A stretch of DNA of 64,000 nt. Source: Bradyrhizobium sp. 1(2017). GTDB lineage: Bacteria > Pseudomonadota > Alphaproteobacteria > Rhizobiales > Xanthobacteraceae. This document shows, piece after piece, positions 8,292-16,996 of this stretch; position 1 is the stretch's first letter, and every line of letters starts with the position of its first letter. Location of the stretch: the NCBI RefSeq assembly GCF_011602485.2, contig NZ_CP050022.2, positions 6,840,001-6,904,000 on the forward strand. The letters run 5' to 3'. The notes beneath the pieces are model-generated. The model did not search any database. It was not told the DNA's origin and saw nothing but the letters and a program-made list of their open reading frames with translations. The position numbers and the translations under genes are program-made.

Positions 8292-8367
8292 GCCCCCTGC
8301 CCTAACAAAAACTCTGGAGATTAAAAGCCGTTGGTGAGATCAAATCCAGCCCCTCGCGCGGTCCGTG

Positions 8368-8389
8368 CCTCTCCCGCAAGCGGGAGAGG
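8368..8389. repeat. 9-bp-stem hairpin downstream of mnmA
   Basis: CCTCTCCCG, CAAG loop, CGGGAGAGG. It lies between the mnmA stop and the methyltransferase start. There is no T-tract on the minus strand, so it is more likely a dispersed palindrome than a strong intrinsic terminator. Confidence 0.45.
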
Positions 8390-8434
8390 GGCGCACCTTT
8401 TCCATCGCTGCAGTTGACCAAAGCTCGTCGAGCG

Positions 8435-9616
8435 TTAGCCGCGCACCGCTTCCGCGAGCGGCCGCGCCGCGTTGCTCGCGACCTTCGCGGCGGCGCTCTG
8501 GATGAAACCGCCGCCGAGCACGCGGGCCTGCCCCGAAGGCGCGTCGTAGAACACGCAGGCTTGCCCGGGCGAGACGCCTTCCTCGCCGGCGACGAGCTCG
8601 ACCTCGTATTGGCCATTGCCGCCGCGCAACCAGGCCGGCTGCGGGCTGCGGGTCGAGCGCACGCGCACGAACATCTCGAGGCCGGAGCCGATGGCGCTGT
8701 CGATATTGCCGTCACCGATCCAGTTGACGTCGCGCAGCACGATGCGGTGCATCTTCAGCGCATCGCGCGGGCCAACCATGACGCGGCGCGCGGCGGCATC
8801 GAGGCGCACCACGAACAGCGGCGAGCCCGAGGCGATGCCGAGTCCGCGGCGCTGGCCGACGGTGAAATTGGCGATGCCATTGTGCTGGCCGAGCACGCGC
8901 CCGTCGAGATCGACGATCTCGCCGGGGTCCATCGCGTTCGGCCGCAGCCGCGTGATGATGTCGGTGTAGCGCCCCGTCGGCACGAAGCAGATGTCCTGGC
9001 TGTCGTGCTTGTCGGCGACCGCGAGGCCAAAGCGGCGCGCCAGCTCGCGCGTCTGCGGCTTGGTCATGTCGCCGAGCGGAAAGCGCAGGAAGTCGAGCTG
9101 CTCGCGCGTGGTCGCGAACAGGAAATAGCTCTGGTCGCGGTCGGCGTCGGCCGCGCAAACGAGCGCGCGCGAGCCATTGTCGAGACGGCGCGAGGCGACG
9201 TAATGGCCGGTGGCGAGCGCGTGCGCGCCGAGCTCACGCGCGGTCTTGAGCAGATCGCGGAATTTGACGCTGCGGTTGCACTCGATGCAGGGCACCGGCG
9301 TCTCGCCGAGCGCGTAGCTGTCGGCGAAATTGTCGATGACGGACTCGCGGAAGCGGTCCTCGTAGTCGAGCACGTAATGGGGAATGCCGAGCTTGGCCGC
9401 GACGTCGCGGGCGTCGTGGATGTCCTGGCCGGCGCAGCAGGCGCCCTTGCGGTGGGTCGCCGCGCCGTGGTCGTAGAGCTGAAGCGTGATGCCGACGACG
9501 TCGTAGCCTTCAGCCTTGAGCAGCGCAGCCGTCGTCGAGGAATCGACACCGCCCGACATGGCGACGACGACCCTGGTGTCCTCAGGACGGCCTTCGAGAT
9601 CCAGACTGTTGAGCAT
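8435..9616 (-). CDS. mnmA: tRNA-specific 2-thiouridylase MnmA
   Basis: 393 residues from [19 protein letters not shown]. It catalyses s2U34 formation in tRNA-Glu, -Gln and -Lys using sulfur relayed from cysteine desulfurase. The PP-loop [16 protein letters not shown] sits near residues 18-33. The conserved [11 protein letters not shown] segment and YVLDYEDRF follow. The first catalytic Cys is in [11 protein letters not shown] and the second in DSQDICFVP. The C-terminal beta-barrel domain ends with GQACVFYDA and GGGFI. Length is normal. An upstream in-frame ATG ([12 protein letters not shown]) at about 9652 exists, but the family start matches the ATG chosen. Confidence 0.95.
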   Translation of the reverse strand: MLNSLDLEGRPEDTRVVVAMSGGVDSSTTAALLKAEGYDVVGITLQLYDHGAATHRKGACCAGQDIHDARDVAAKLGIPHYVLDYEDRFRESVIDNFADSYALGETPVPCIECNRSVKFRDLLKTARELGAHALATGHYVASRRLDNGSRALVCAADADRDQSYFLFATTREQLDFLRFPLGDMTKPQTRELARRFGLAVADKHDSQDICFVPTGRYTDIITRLRPNAMDPGEIVDLDGRVLGQHNGIANFTVGQRRGLGIASGSPLFVVRLDAAARRVMVGPRDALKMHRIVLRDVNWIGDGNIDSAIGSGLEMFVRVRSTRSPQPAWLRGGNGQYEVELVAGEEGVSPGQACVFYDAPSGQARVLGGGFIQSAAAKVASNAARPLAEAVRG

Positions 9617-9963
9617 TGGCCTTAAAAGTTCTGACGGCGGCGTGCGGCGCATCCGCGATTTGCGTGCTTCTGGCGGGACATCGGCGATCCCGGGAACCCT
9701 GGTTCCCCCGGGAGGCGCGAGGCCCTGTCGAAAGCGACTGAGAGTGGTCTCTTTAATATAGGCGGCATTCCGGTGAAGCAATCACGGGGCGGCCCGCTTA
9801 GGGCAATTCTTGCCGGGGAGGCAGAAATGGCGGGGTCGCAAGGCTCCGCGGCGGGCCGCGACGATTCTGCAAGACATTGATTTTTCTAGTTAAATTATCC
9901 GCGCGCGAGGCTGGCCCGCTCCTTGCTCCCCTTCCTGCCGAAGTCGTTTCCAAGGGGTCGCCT
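9617..9963 (+). promoter_or_regulatory. Upstream region of the flagellar block
   Basis: About 350 bases between divergent mnmA and fliK. It contains a strongly AT-rich island at 9877-9898 (TTGATTTTTCTAGTTAAATT) in otherwise GC-rich DNA, a likely promoter for fliK-flgD. It includes one TTAA half-site, but no full CtrA or sigma-54 consensus could be drawn with confidence. Confidence 0.35.
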
Positions 9964-11604
9964 GTGGTCGGTCGGACGTCAGATATCGTGGCTAGCGTGC
10001 AGGTCCAGAGCACGCAGCAAAAGCCGGCCCGCTCGCAGGCGCCGAAAGAGAGCTCCGCGGCCGACTCCTTCGGTTCGCTGGTCGACAGCAACACCCAGGC
10101 GATCGACAACAATGCGCAAGCGCAGGACACCGCGCCGCGCCGGAGCGAGTCCGCCTCCGCGTCCTCCCAGGACAGAGCGCGCGACACCTCGTCCAGGGAT
10201 GAGCCCGCGCAGAGCCGGGCGAGCGACGACACGTCGGCGCCCGCCAGGACCGACGACGACACGGCGAGCGACACCACGGCCGATCCGGCCAAGGACACCG
10301 GCAAGACCAAGGACAAAGACAAGGACAAGGTCGAGGCCTCCGACACCAAATCGACTGACAAATCCGACGAGACCAAGACCGACAAGACTGAGAAGACCGA
10401 CGGCACCGACGCCGCGACCGCCGCCGTCGATGCGGCTGCCGCCGTGCCGGCCGATCCCAGCCAGACCGCCGTCCCCGATCCCGGCGTCATCGTTGCCGCG
10501 CCGGTCGTACCGGCCGATCCGAATGCGGCCGCAAACCAGGCCGCCGCCAGCACCGCCTCGCCATTGACCATCGCCGCCGCCGGTCTTGCCGCCAGCGCCT
10601 CCACCGCAGCGCAGATCGCCGGTGCCAAGACCGACACCGCCACGGCCGGCGACAAGAGCGCCAAGGCCGCGGGCGCCGAGATCGCTGCCGACACCACGAC
10701 GACGCTCGGCGAAACCGCGACCGGCACGAACGCTGCGGCCGCGACCGACGCGAACGCCAATGGCGGCCTGATCGCCGTCGCCAGCGAGGGCACGCCCAAG
10801 ACCTCGTTCAAGGCCGCGGCCACGGCGCAGGCCCAGACCGACATCTCCAATATCGGCCAGGACGCCGGCAAGGCGGACGCGACCGGAACGCAAACCTCGG
10901 GTGCAGCGACCCTCAACGCCGCCGCGCATCCTCAGGCCGCCAAGCCGCAAGCCGACGGCGCAGCGGCTGACGCCAAGGCCGTCGCCACCGAGCGCACCGC
11001 CGATGTGGCGGCGGGCGCCCCGGCCACGCACGGCCATGCGGGAACGCAGGCAATCGTCGCCCCGACGGACACCAGCGCACAGGCCGCCTCCGCCGTGCAG
11101 GCGCCGTTGACCAACACCACCTCGGCCGCGACGGCATCGACAGCGACGCTGACCGCGACCGCGGCCACCAACCCGACTATTCCGATCAGCGGCATCCCGA
11201 TCGAGATCGCGGCCGCGATCCGTTCCGGCAAGTCCCGCTTCGACATCAGCCTCGATCCGGCCGAGCTCGGCAAGATCGACGTCCGCATCAATATCGACCG
11301 CAACGGCCAGGTCACTTCGCATCTCACCGTGGAGAAGCCGGAGACGCTGCAGATGCTGCGTCAGGACGCGCCGCAATTGCAGCGCGCGCTCGACGATGCC
11401 GGCTTCAAGACCGGAAACAACGGGCTGTCGTTCAGCCTGCGCGACCAGAATTCGTCGGGCCAGCACTCCGGTCAGAACAACGACAATGGCGGCAATGCCC
11501 GCCGGCTGATCATCAGTGAGGACGAAAGCGTTGCAGCGGCGCCCGTCGGGCGCGGCTACGGCCGTATGCTCGGATCGAGCAGCGGCGTCGACATCAGAGT
11601 GTAA
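9964..11604 (+). CDS. fliK: Flagellar hook-length control protein FliK
   Basis: 546 residues from a GTG with AAGGGG 8 bases upstream; a TTG start at 9877 is the longest option. The first ~420 residues are very low complexity, rich in Ala, Asp, Thr and Lys (DTGKTKDKDKDKVEASD), typical of the disordered molecular-ruler half. The conserved C-terminal FliK domain begins near ISGIPIEIAAAIRSGK and contains RFDISLDPAELGKIDVRI, VEKPETLQMLRQDAPQLQ and ALDDAGF. Secreted by the flagellar export apparatus, FliK switches substrate specificity from hook to filament. It is followed 13 bases later by flgD. Confidence 0.9.
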   Translation: MVGRTSDIVASVQVQSTQQKPARSQAPKESSAADSFGSLVDSNTQAIDNNAQAQDTAPRRSESASASSQDRARDTSSRDEPAQSRASDDTSAPARTDDDTASDTTADPAKDTGKTKDKDKDKVEASDTKSTDKSDETKTDKTEKTDGTDAATAAVDAAAAVPADPSQTAVPDPGVIVAAPVVPADPNAAANQAAASTASPLTIAAAGLAASASTAAQIAGAKTDTATAGDKSAKAAGAEIAADTTTTLGETATGTNAAAATDANANGGLIAVASEGTPKTSFKAAATAQAQTDISNIGQDAGKADATGTQTSGAATLNAAAHPQAAKPQADGAAADAKAVATERTADVAAGAPATHGHAGTQAIVAPTDTSAQAASAVQAPLTNTTSAATASTATLTATAATNPTIPISGIPIEIAAAIRSGKSRFDISLDPAELGKIDVRINIDRNGQVTSHLTVEKPETLQMLRQDAPQLQRALDDAGFKTGNNGLSFSLRDQNSSGQHSGQNNDNGGNARRLIISEDESVAAAPVGRGYGRMLGSSSGVDIRV

Positions 11605-11617
11605 GGAGTATTCGCAA

Positions 11618-12325
11618 ATGACCACCACGAATGCCGCCACCGCCCCGACGCCCGTCTCCGGAACGACCGACATCCCGAAGTCCTCGTCGTCGAACTCATT
11701 GAGCTCAACCACGGGATCGACGCTCGCCGGCAATTTCCAGACCTTCCTGACGCTGCTCACGACGCAGCTGCAGAACCAGAACCCGCTGGATCCGCTCGAC
11801 ACCAACCAGTTCACCCAGCAGCTGGTGCAGTTCGCCGGCGTCGAGCAGCAGCTCAAGACCAACGATTCGCTGGCCCAGCTCGTCGCCCTCCAGCAGACCA
11901 CGCAGGCGACCCAGGCGCTGGGCTTCGTCGGCAAGACCGCCCTGGTCGACGGCTCGACCGCGACCATGACCAACTCGTCGGCGACCTGGCATCTCAACAT
12001 TCCCACCGACTCGACCGTCGACATCACCGTCGCCAATGCCAGCGGCCAGACCGTCTTCACCGGCAAATATACCGCCGCCGCCGGCCCCGACATCCCCTTC
12101 ACCTGGAGCGGCATGGGCAATGACGGCACGCAATGGCCGGACGGCAAGTACACGATCTCGGCGACGGGCAAGGACGTGGCGGGCAACAATGTTGGCATCG
12201 CCGCGCAGGTGCAGGGCGTGGTGTCGTCGGTCGACCTGACCCAGTCGCCGCCGCTGCTCACCATCGACGGCGCCAGCTACACCCTGAGCCAGGTGAAGAG
12301 CATCATCGCGACCAGCAGCAATTGA
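11618..12325 (+). CDS. flgD: Flagellar hook assembly scaffold FlgD
   Basis: 235 residues, ATG after TAAGGAG. N-terminal signature: GNFQTFLTLLTTQLQNQNPLDPLDTNQFTQQLVQF-type block at about residues 36-70 (FlgD N region). The central FlgD Ig-like/Tudor part includes STVDITVANASGQTV, TWSGMGNDGTQWPDG and YTISATG. It caps the growing hook and is discarded afterwards. The spacing of 13 bases to fliK supports one operon; a long repeat-containing gap follows before sciP. Confidence 0.95.
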   Translation: MTTTNAATAPTPVSGTTDIPKSSSSNSLSSTTGSTLAGNFQTFLTLLTTQLQNQNPLDPLDTNQFTQQLVQFAGVEQQLKTNDSLAQLVALQQTTQATQALGFVGKTALVDGSTATMTNSSATWHLNIPTDSTVDITVANASGQTVFTGKYTAAAGPDIPFTWSGMGNDGTQWPDGKYTISATGKDVAGNNVGIAAQVQGVVSSVDLTQSPPLLTIDGASYTLSQVKSIIATSSN

Positions 12326-12350
12326 GGCCGGCGGGCAGGCTACACATAAA

Positions 12351-12515
12351 GTGTCATCCCGGCCTAGTGCGCAATTGCGCACGGGGGCCGGGATCCATAA
12401 CCACAGGGAAAAGTTTGGCAAAGACTCGTGGTTTGGGAAGTCATCGTTGATACGGCTACCGGCGTGTCATCGATGGATCACGCGGTATGGGTCCCGGCGT
12501 TCGCCGGGACGACAG
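12351..12515. repeat. Dispersed intergenic repeat, family A (degenerate copy)
   Basis: Begins GTCATCCCGGCC and ends GGTCCCGGCGTTCGCCGGGACGAC. The centre holds CACAGGGAAAAGTTTGGC and AAGACTCGTGG, which match the copy at 46079-46212 (CACAGGGAGAAGTTTGGC, AAGACTCGGAG). In this copy the right arm of the long inverted repeat is eroded. Fills most of the flgD-sciP gap. Confidence 0.75.
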
Positions 12516-12736
12516 TTGAGAGGCCTTGCAGCGTCTCCGCAGGCCCGTTCGTTAGTAAAGTATTTACGAAGACCCCCGCCTGACCCGCTGAAATCGCGTT
12601 TTCGGCGCCCCGGGCCGATCGCGTTCCCGCCAGTTTCAACGAGAATTGTATTGAAGCCTTAGGCTTAGCGGATTTTTAAGCCGCGGGGCGTAGGGTCATG
12701 GCGTGAGTTCAGTGGTTGAGAGTTTGTGAGTACGCC

Positions 12737-13012
12737 ATGACAGAACCCCATCGCCCGAGGGTAAAATACGTCATCGGGCCGGACGGCAGTCCGTTGACGA
12801 TTGCGGATCTGCCTGCCCCCGGCACCAAACGCTGGGTCATCCGCCGCAAGGCCGAGGTCGTCGCCGCTGTGCGTGGCGGACTTCTCTCCCTCGAGGAGGC
12901 CTGCAGCCGATACACCCTGACGGTTGACGAATTCCTTTCCTGGCAGTTTTCCATCGACCAGCACGGTCTGGCGGGTCTTCGAACCACCCGCATCCAGCAA
13001 TATCGCCAGTAG
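12737..13012 (+). CDS. sciP: SciP-type CtrA inhibitory protein (DUF1153)
   Basis: 91 residues from MTEPHRPRVKYVIGPDG. Nearly the whole protein follows the Caulobacter SciP pattern: SPLTIADLPAPGTKRWVIRR, KAEVVAAVRGGLLSLEEACS, Y-x-L-T-x-x-E-F-L-SWQ, and a terminal GLRTTRIQQYRQ. It is a helix-turn-helix-like small protein. In Caulobacter, SciP binds CtrA and stops it recruiting RNA polymerase, shaping flagellar and cell-cycle transcription. Here it is a monocistron between flgD and fliF with its own intrinsic terminator (13041-13072). An upstream in-frame ATG at 12716 adds seven residues but does not match the family. Confidence 0.92.
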   Translation: MTEPHRPRVKYVIGPDGSPLTIADLPAPGTKRWVIRRKAEVVAAVRGGLLSLEEACSRYTLTVDEFLSWQFSIDQHGLAGLRTTRIQQYRQ

Positions 13013-13040
13013 GCGATCCGGAAATCTGCGGCTTTTGACG

Positions 13041-13072
13041 AAAATCGGCCTCGCGCTGCGGGGCCGATTTTT
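13041..13072 (+). terminator. Rho-independent terminator of sciP
   Basis: Perfect 10-bp stem AAAATCGGCC / GGCCGATTTT with an 11-base loop, ending in a run of five T. It lies 29 bases after the sciP stop and separates it from fliF. Confidence 0.85.
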
Positions 13073-13098
13073 CATGATGTTGACTTTTGTCCGACCTC

Positions 13099-13114
13099 TT
13101 AACCTTCGTTAACC
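13099..13114 (+). promoter_or_regulatory. Possible CtrA-type site upstream of fliF
   Basis: TTAACCTTCGTTAACC: two TTAACC half-sites repeated with a 10-base period, about 80 bases before the fliF start. The canonical CtrA site is TTAA-N7-TTAA; here the spacer is six bases, so binding is uncertain. The location next to sciP and in front of fliF fits CtrA/SciP control (inference). Confidence 0.4.
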
Positions 13115-13193
13115 ATATCGAAACCATCACCTAGGCAATAATTGCCCACTCGGCCCTTCCAGTGAAAGCGGCCGAATCTGTTGGGGCGGTTGC

Positions 13194-14804
13194 TTGCAAG
13201 GTCTTGCGGACTTCTTAAAAAGTATCGGCGCCGCCCGGTTTGGGGCCATGATCGCGGTCACCGCCGCGCTCATCGGCTTTTTCGCGTTCGTCATCATGCG
13301 CGTCACCACGCCGCAGATGACGACGCTGTTCACCGACCTCAGCGTCGAGGACTCCTCCAGCATCATCAAGGATCTGGAGCGCCAGGGCATCCAGTTCGAG
13401 ATCCGCAATGAGGGCTCCATCATCATGGTGCCCAAGGACAAGGTCACGCGCCTGCGGATGAAGCTTGCCGAGGGCGGCCTGCCCAAGGGCGGCGGCGTCG
13501 GCTACGAGGTGTTCGACAAGTCGGACGCGCTCGGCACCACCTCTTTCGTCCAGAACATCAATCATTTGCGCGCGCTGGAGGGCGAGCTCGCCCGCACCAT
13601 CCGCGCCATCGACCGTATCCAGGCCGCCCGCGTCCATCTGGTGCTGCCCGAGCGGCCGCTGTTCTCCCGCGAGGCGCCGGAGCCGTCGGCCTCGATCGTG
13701 GTCCGCGTCCGTGGCTCGCTGGAAGCCCAGCAGATCCGCGCCATCCGCCATCTCGTCGCCTCCGCCGTCAACGGGCTGAAGCCGCAGCGGGTCTCGATCG
13801 TCGACGAGGCCGGCCAGCTCCTGGCCGACGGCGCCCAGACCGATCCGGAGCAGGCGGTCGGCGACGAGCGTCGCATCGCCTTCGAGAAGCGGATGCGAAA
13901 GCAGGTCGAGGACATCGTCTCCTCCGTGGTCGGCTCGGGCCGCGCCCGCGTGCAGCTCGCCGCCGATTTCGACTTCAACAAGATCACCCAGACCTCGGAC
14001 AAGTTCGATCCCGAAGGCCGCGTGCTGCGCTCGAGCCAGACCCGCGAAGAGCAGAGCATGACCGCCGACAACACTGGCCAGGTCACGGTCAACAACGAGC
14101 TGCCCGGCAACCAGCAGAACAACGGCGTCGCGCCCAAGGACCAGAGCAAGAAGAGCGAGGAGACCAACAATTACGAGATCTCCCGCACCACCAAGACCGA
14201 GGTGACCGAGGCCGGCCGGGTCAACCGCATCTCAGTCGCGGTGCTGGTCGACGGCATCTATTCCAAGAACGAGAAGGGCGAGCTCGCCTATCAGGACCGC
14301 ACCAAGGAGCAGCTCGACCGCATCGCCGCGCTGGTGCGCTCGGCGATCGGCTTCGACCAGAAGCGCGGCGACCAGGTCGAGGTCGTCAACCTCCGCTTTG
14401 CGGACGCGCCCTCCTCCGCCCCGGTCGGCGAACCCTCGGGCTTCCTCGGCATGCTGCAGTTCACCAAGGACGACGTCATGTACTTCGTCGAGCTCGGCGT
14501 GATGATGCTGCTGGGCCTCGTCGTGCTGTTCCTGGTGATCCGCCCGCTGGTCAAGCGCATCCTCGCCTCCGACGAAGTCGCCGCCGCCATCTCGGGCGTG
14601 CTCACCGGCCCGGCGGCGTCCGAAGAGTCCACGGCACCCGCCCAGCCGCTACTGCCGAGCGGAGCCGCCAGCGCGATCGACGTCGCCACCATCCAGGGCC
14701 AGGTCCACGCCCAGTCCGTTCACCGCGTCGGCGAACTCGCCGAGCGCAACCCCAACGAAACCGTCGCCATCATCCGCCAGTGGCTCACCGAGCCCGCCAA
14801 GTAA
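13194..14804 (+). CDS. fliF: Flagellar MS-ring protein FliF
   Basis: 536 residues. The best start is a TTG (MQGLADFLKSIGAARFG) with GGGGCGG upstream. First transmembrane helix at about residues 17-38 (FGAMIAVTAALIGFFAFVIM). YscJ/FliF ring domains follow (MTTLFTDLSVEDSSSIIKDL, ALEGELARTIRAIDRIQAAR, VHLVLPERPLFSREAPEPSAS). A long polar loop rich in Asn/Gln/Lys is centred on residue 310. A second transmembrane helix lies near 424-447 (YFVELGVMMLLGLVVLFLVI). The C-terminal tail (HRVGELAERNPNETVAIIRQW) is the FliG-binding segment. FliF forms the membrane ring on which rotor and export gate assemble. First gene of the fliF-G-H-N-flbD run. Confidence 0.95.
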   Translation: MQGLADFLKSIGAARFGAMIAVTAALIGFFAFVIMRVTTPQMTTLFTDLSVEDSSSIIKDLERQGIQFEIRNEGSIIMVPKDKVTRLRMKLAEGGLPKGGGVGYEVFDKSDALGTTSFVQNINHLRALEGELARTIRAIDRIQAARVHLVLPERPLFSREAPEPSASIVVRVRGSLEAQQIRAIRHLVASAVNGLKPQRVSIVDEAGQLLADGAQTDPEQAVGDERRIAFEKRMRKQVEDIVSSVVGSGRARVQLAADFDFNKITQTSDKFDPEGRVLRSSQTREEQSMTADNTGQVTVNNELPGNQQNNGVAPKDQSKKSEETNNYEISRTTKTEVTEAGRVNRISVAVLVDGIYSKNEKGELAYQDRTKEQLDRIAALVRSAIGFDQKRGDQVEVVNLRFADAPSSAPVGEPSGFLGMLQFTKDDVMYFVELGVMMLLGLVVLFLVIRPLVKRILASDEVAAAISGVLTGPAASEESTAPAQPLLPSGAASAIDVATIQGQVHAQSVHRVGELAERNPNETVAIIRQWLTEPAK

Positions 14805-14808
14805 TCGA

Positions 14809-14853
14809 AGCCAAGCAACTTAGCCAAGCAACCCAGCCAAGTAACCTAGCCAG
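14809..14853 (+). repeat. 13-bp tandem repeat between fliF and fliG
   Basis: Three consecutive 13-base units (AGCCAAGCAACTT, AGCCAAGCAACCC, AGCCAAGTAACCT) plus a partial fourth (AGCCAG) fill most of the 70-base gap. Each unit carries an AAG-rich core; the last stretch leads into the fliG start region. Confidence 0.85.
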
Positions 14854-14874
14854 TGAATCAAGAAGTGATCTGAC

Positions 14875-15969
14875 ATGGCCGCCAATCTGCAGAACGCCAA
14901 CTCGAACGACATCACCAGCGTGATCTCCACGCTGGGCCAGCGTGCCGGCAATCGTGCGGGCGGCGCCAAGTCCGACGCACTGGCCGGCCCGAAGCGTGCC
15001 GCGATCCTGATGCTGGCGCTGGGCGAGCAATATGGCGGCAAGATCTGGTCGCTGCTCGACGACGACGAGGTGCGCCAGCTCTCGCTGGAGATGTCGACGC
15101 TCGGCACCGTCGAGGTCGACACCGTCGAGGACATGCTGCTCGAATTCGTCTCGCGCATGTCGGCCTCGGGCGCGCTGATGGGCAATTTCGACGCCACCGA
15201 GCGCCTGCTCCAGCAGTACCTGCCGCCGGAGCGCGTCAACGGCATCATGGACGAGATCCGCGGCCCCGCCGGCCGCAACATGTGGGAGAAGCTCTCCAAC
15301 GTGCAGGAAGAGGTGCTCGCCAACTACCTCAAGAACGAATACCCGCAGACCATCGCCGTGGTGCTGTCGAAGTTGAAGTCGGAGCATGCCGCCCGCGTGC
15401 TCGGCATCCTCCCCGAAGAGCTCGCGCTCGACGTCATCAACCGCATGCTGAAGATGGAGGCGGTGCAGAAGGAGGTGATCGAGAGCGTGGAGAAGACGCT
15501 GCGCACCGAATTCATGTCCAACCTGTCGCAGACCCGCCGCCGTGATGCCCACGAGGTGATGGCGGAAATCTTCAACAATTTCGACCGCCAGACCGAAACC
15601 CGTTTCATCACCTCGCTGGAAGAGGACAATCGTGAATCGGCCGAGCGCATCAAGGCGCTGATGTTCACCTTCGACGACCTCGTGAAGCTGGATTCCGGCT
15701 CGGCCCAGACCTTGATGCGCAACGTCGACAAGGACAAGCTCGGCGTCGCGCTCAAGAGCGCCAACGAGGACGTCCGCAACTTCTTCTTCGGCAACATGTC
15801 CTCGCGCGCAGCCAAGATGCTCCAGGACGACATGGCGGCGATGGGCCCGGTCCGTCTGCGCGACGTCGACGAGGCCCAGGCGCTGCTCGTCAACCTCGCC
15901 AAGGACCTCGCCGCCAAGGGCGAGATCATGCTGACCAAGAACCGCGCCGACGACGAGCTGGTGTACTGA
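14875..15969 (+). CDS. fliG: Flagellar motor switch protein FliG
   Basis: 364 residues. N-terminal domain binding FliF ([21 protein letters not shown]), middle domain with the [22 protein letters not shown] region (EHPQ-motif equivalent: [14 protein letters not shown]), and C-terminal torque-generating domain with [31 protein letters not shown] and the charged helix [12 protein letters not shown]. It couples stator movement to the C-ring. Its TGA overlaps the fliH ATG by one base, so translation is probably coupled. Confidence 0.97.
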   Translation: MAANLQNANSNDITSVISTLGQRAGNRAGGAKSDALAGPKRAAILMLALGEQYGGKIWSLLDDDEVRQLSLEMSTLGTVEVDTVEDMLLEFVSRMSASGALMGNFDATERLLQQYLPPERVNGIMDEIRGPAGRNMWEKLSNVQEEVLANYLKNEYPQTIAVVLSKLKSEHAARVLGILPEELALDVINRMLKMEAVQKEVIESVEKTLRTEFMSNLSQTRRRDAHEVMAEIFNNFDRQTETRFITSLEEDNRESAERIKALMFTFDDLVKLDSGSAQTLMRNVDKDKLGVALKSANEDVRNFFFGNMSSRAAKMLQDDMAAMGPVRLRDVDEAQALLVNLAKDLAAKGEIMLTKNRADDELVY

Positions 15970-16589
15970 TGGGCGCTCCGGCCAAATTCCTGTTCGATAC
16001 CGACTTCGCGGCGCCCGAGCGCACGCGCGAGAAGGGCGCGACCGCGGATGAGATCGCCCAGAAGGTCGCGGAGGCCGAGGCCCGCGCCTATCAGGACGGC
16101 TTTGCCGCCGGGCAGCGCGAGGCCAAGGCGGAGAGCGACCGCCGCGTCGCGCTCGCCATGGAAGAAATCAACATCTCAGTTCGCGGTGTCGCCTCCGGCA
16201 TCGGCAACATCGAAACCAAGATGGAGACCGAGGCCGTCGAGGTCGCGGTTGCCGTCGCCCGCAAGCTGTGCGCCGATCTGGTCGCGGCCGAGCCGCTCGG
16301 CGAGGTCATGGCGCTGGTCAAGGACTGCTTCTCGCATCTGGTGGCGACGCCGCATCTCGTCGTCCGCATCAACGACGCGCTCTACGACGCCGCGCGCGAC
16401 AAGATCGAGCGGCTCGCGAAGCAGAGCGGTTTCGAGGGCCGGCTGGTGATCCTGGCCGAGCCGGAGATTGCCACCGGCGACTGCCGGATCGAATGGGCCG
16501 ATGGCGGCGTCGTGCTGGAGCGCAACGCCATCGCGGCCAAGATCGACGAAATGGTCGGACGCTACATCGCGTCCCGCAGGGGGAATTAA
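15969..16589 (+). CDS. fliH: Flagellar export regulator FliH
   Basis: 206 residues, beginning inside the fliG stop codon. The N-terminal region is disordered; a helical EAEARAYQDGFAAGQREAKAE segment with GxxxG-like spacing (residues 36-56) is the hallmark FliH coiled part. The C-terminal V-ATPase subunit E-like domain contains VAVARKLCADLVAAEP, LVVRINDALYDAARD and GDCRIEWADGGVVLERNAI. FliH holds the FliI ATPase and controls its activity at the export gate. Three bases separate its stop from fliN. Confidence 0.9.
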   Translation: MGAPAKFLFDTDFAAPERTREKGATADEIAQKVAEAEARAYQDGFAAGQREAKAESDRRVALAMEEINISVRGVASGIGNIETKMETEAVEVAVAVARKLCADLVAAEPLGEVMALVKDCFSHLVATPHLVVRINDALYDAARDKIERLAKQSGFEGRLVILAEPEIATGDCRIEWADGGVVLERNAIAAKIDEMVGRYIASRRGN

Positions 16590-16592
16590 GCC

Positions 16593-16943
16593 ATGAGCGA
16601 CACCGACGGACAGGTCCCGCTGCCCGATCTCAACGGCCCGATGCCGCCTGCCGGCACCGATGTCGGCTACAACGAGGACGAATATGCGGCACGCGTTGCG
16701 GCCGACCTCGAAGCCGTGTTCGACGTGCCGGTGCAGGTCTCGGCCGTGCTCGGCCGCTCCAAGATGGACGTGGGCGAGCTGTTGAAGCTCGGGCCCGGCA
16801 CCGTGCTCGAGCTCGACCGGCGCGTCGGCGAGGCCATCGACATCTACGTCAACAACCGTCTCGTCGCCCGCGGCGAGGTGGTGCTGGTCGAGGACAAGCT
16901 CGGCGTGACCATGACGGAAATCATCAAGACCGAACGCGGCTAG
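16593..16943 (+). CDS. fliN: Flagellar motor switch protein FliN
   Basis: 116 residues. A 38-residue leader rich in Pro/Asp precedes a SpoA domain: VFDVPVQVSAVLGRSKMDVGELLKL, GPGTVLELDRRVGEAIDIYV, NNRLVARGEVVLVEDKLGVTM and a terminal EIIKTERG. FliN builds the lower C-ring with FliG and FliM and helps dock FliH. No fliM or fliI is present in this window, so those must lie elsewhere. Confidence 0.95.
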   Translation: MSDTDGQVPLPDLNGPMPPAGTDVGYNEDEYAARVAADLEAVFDVPVQVSAVLGRSKMDVGELLKLGPGTVLELDRRVGEAIDIYVNNRLVARGEVVLVEDKLGVTMTEIIKTERG

Positions 16944-16996
16944 CCAATACACGGGAATGACGCGCGGCAGCGCGAACAGACGGACAGGAGACTGAC

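Noticed and set aside
8414..9625. 403-residue open frame on the plus strand opposite mnmA
   Set aside because: Antisense to a fully conserved mnmA; composition is that of a GC-skewed shadow frame.
9979..12264. 761-residue open frame on the minus strand opposite fliK and flgD
   Set aside because: It is the antisense shadow of the GC-rich, low-complexity fliK gene; its translation is Val/Ala/Gly-rich without motif, and both sense genes are well supported.
13180..13200. Possible sigma-54 -24/-12 element (GG-N10-GC) at the fliF start
   Set aside because: It overlaps the likely TTG start codon and matches only the GG/GC pairs; GC-rich DNA gives such hits by chance.
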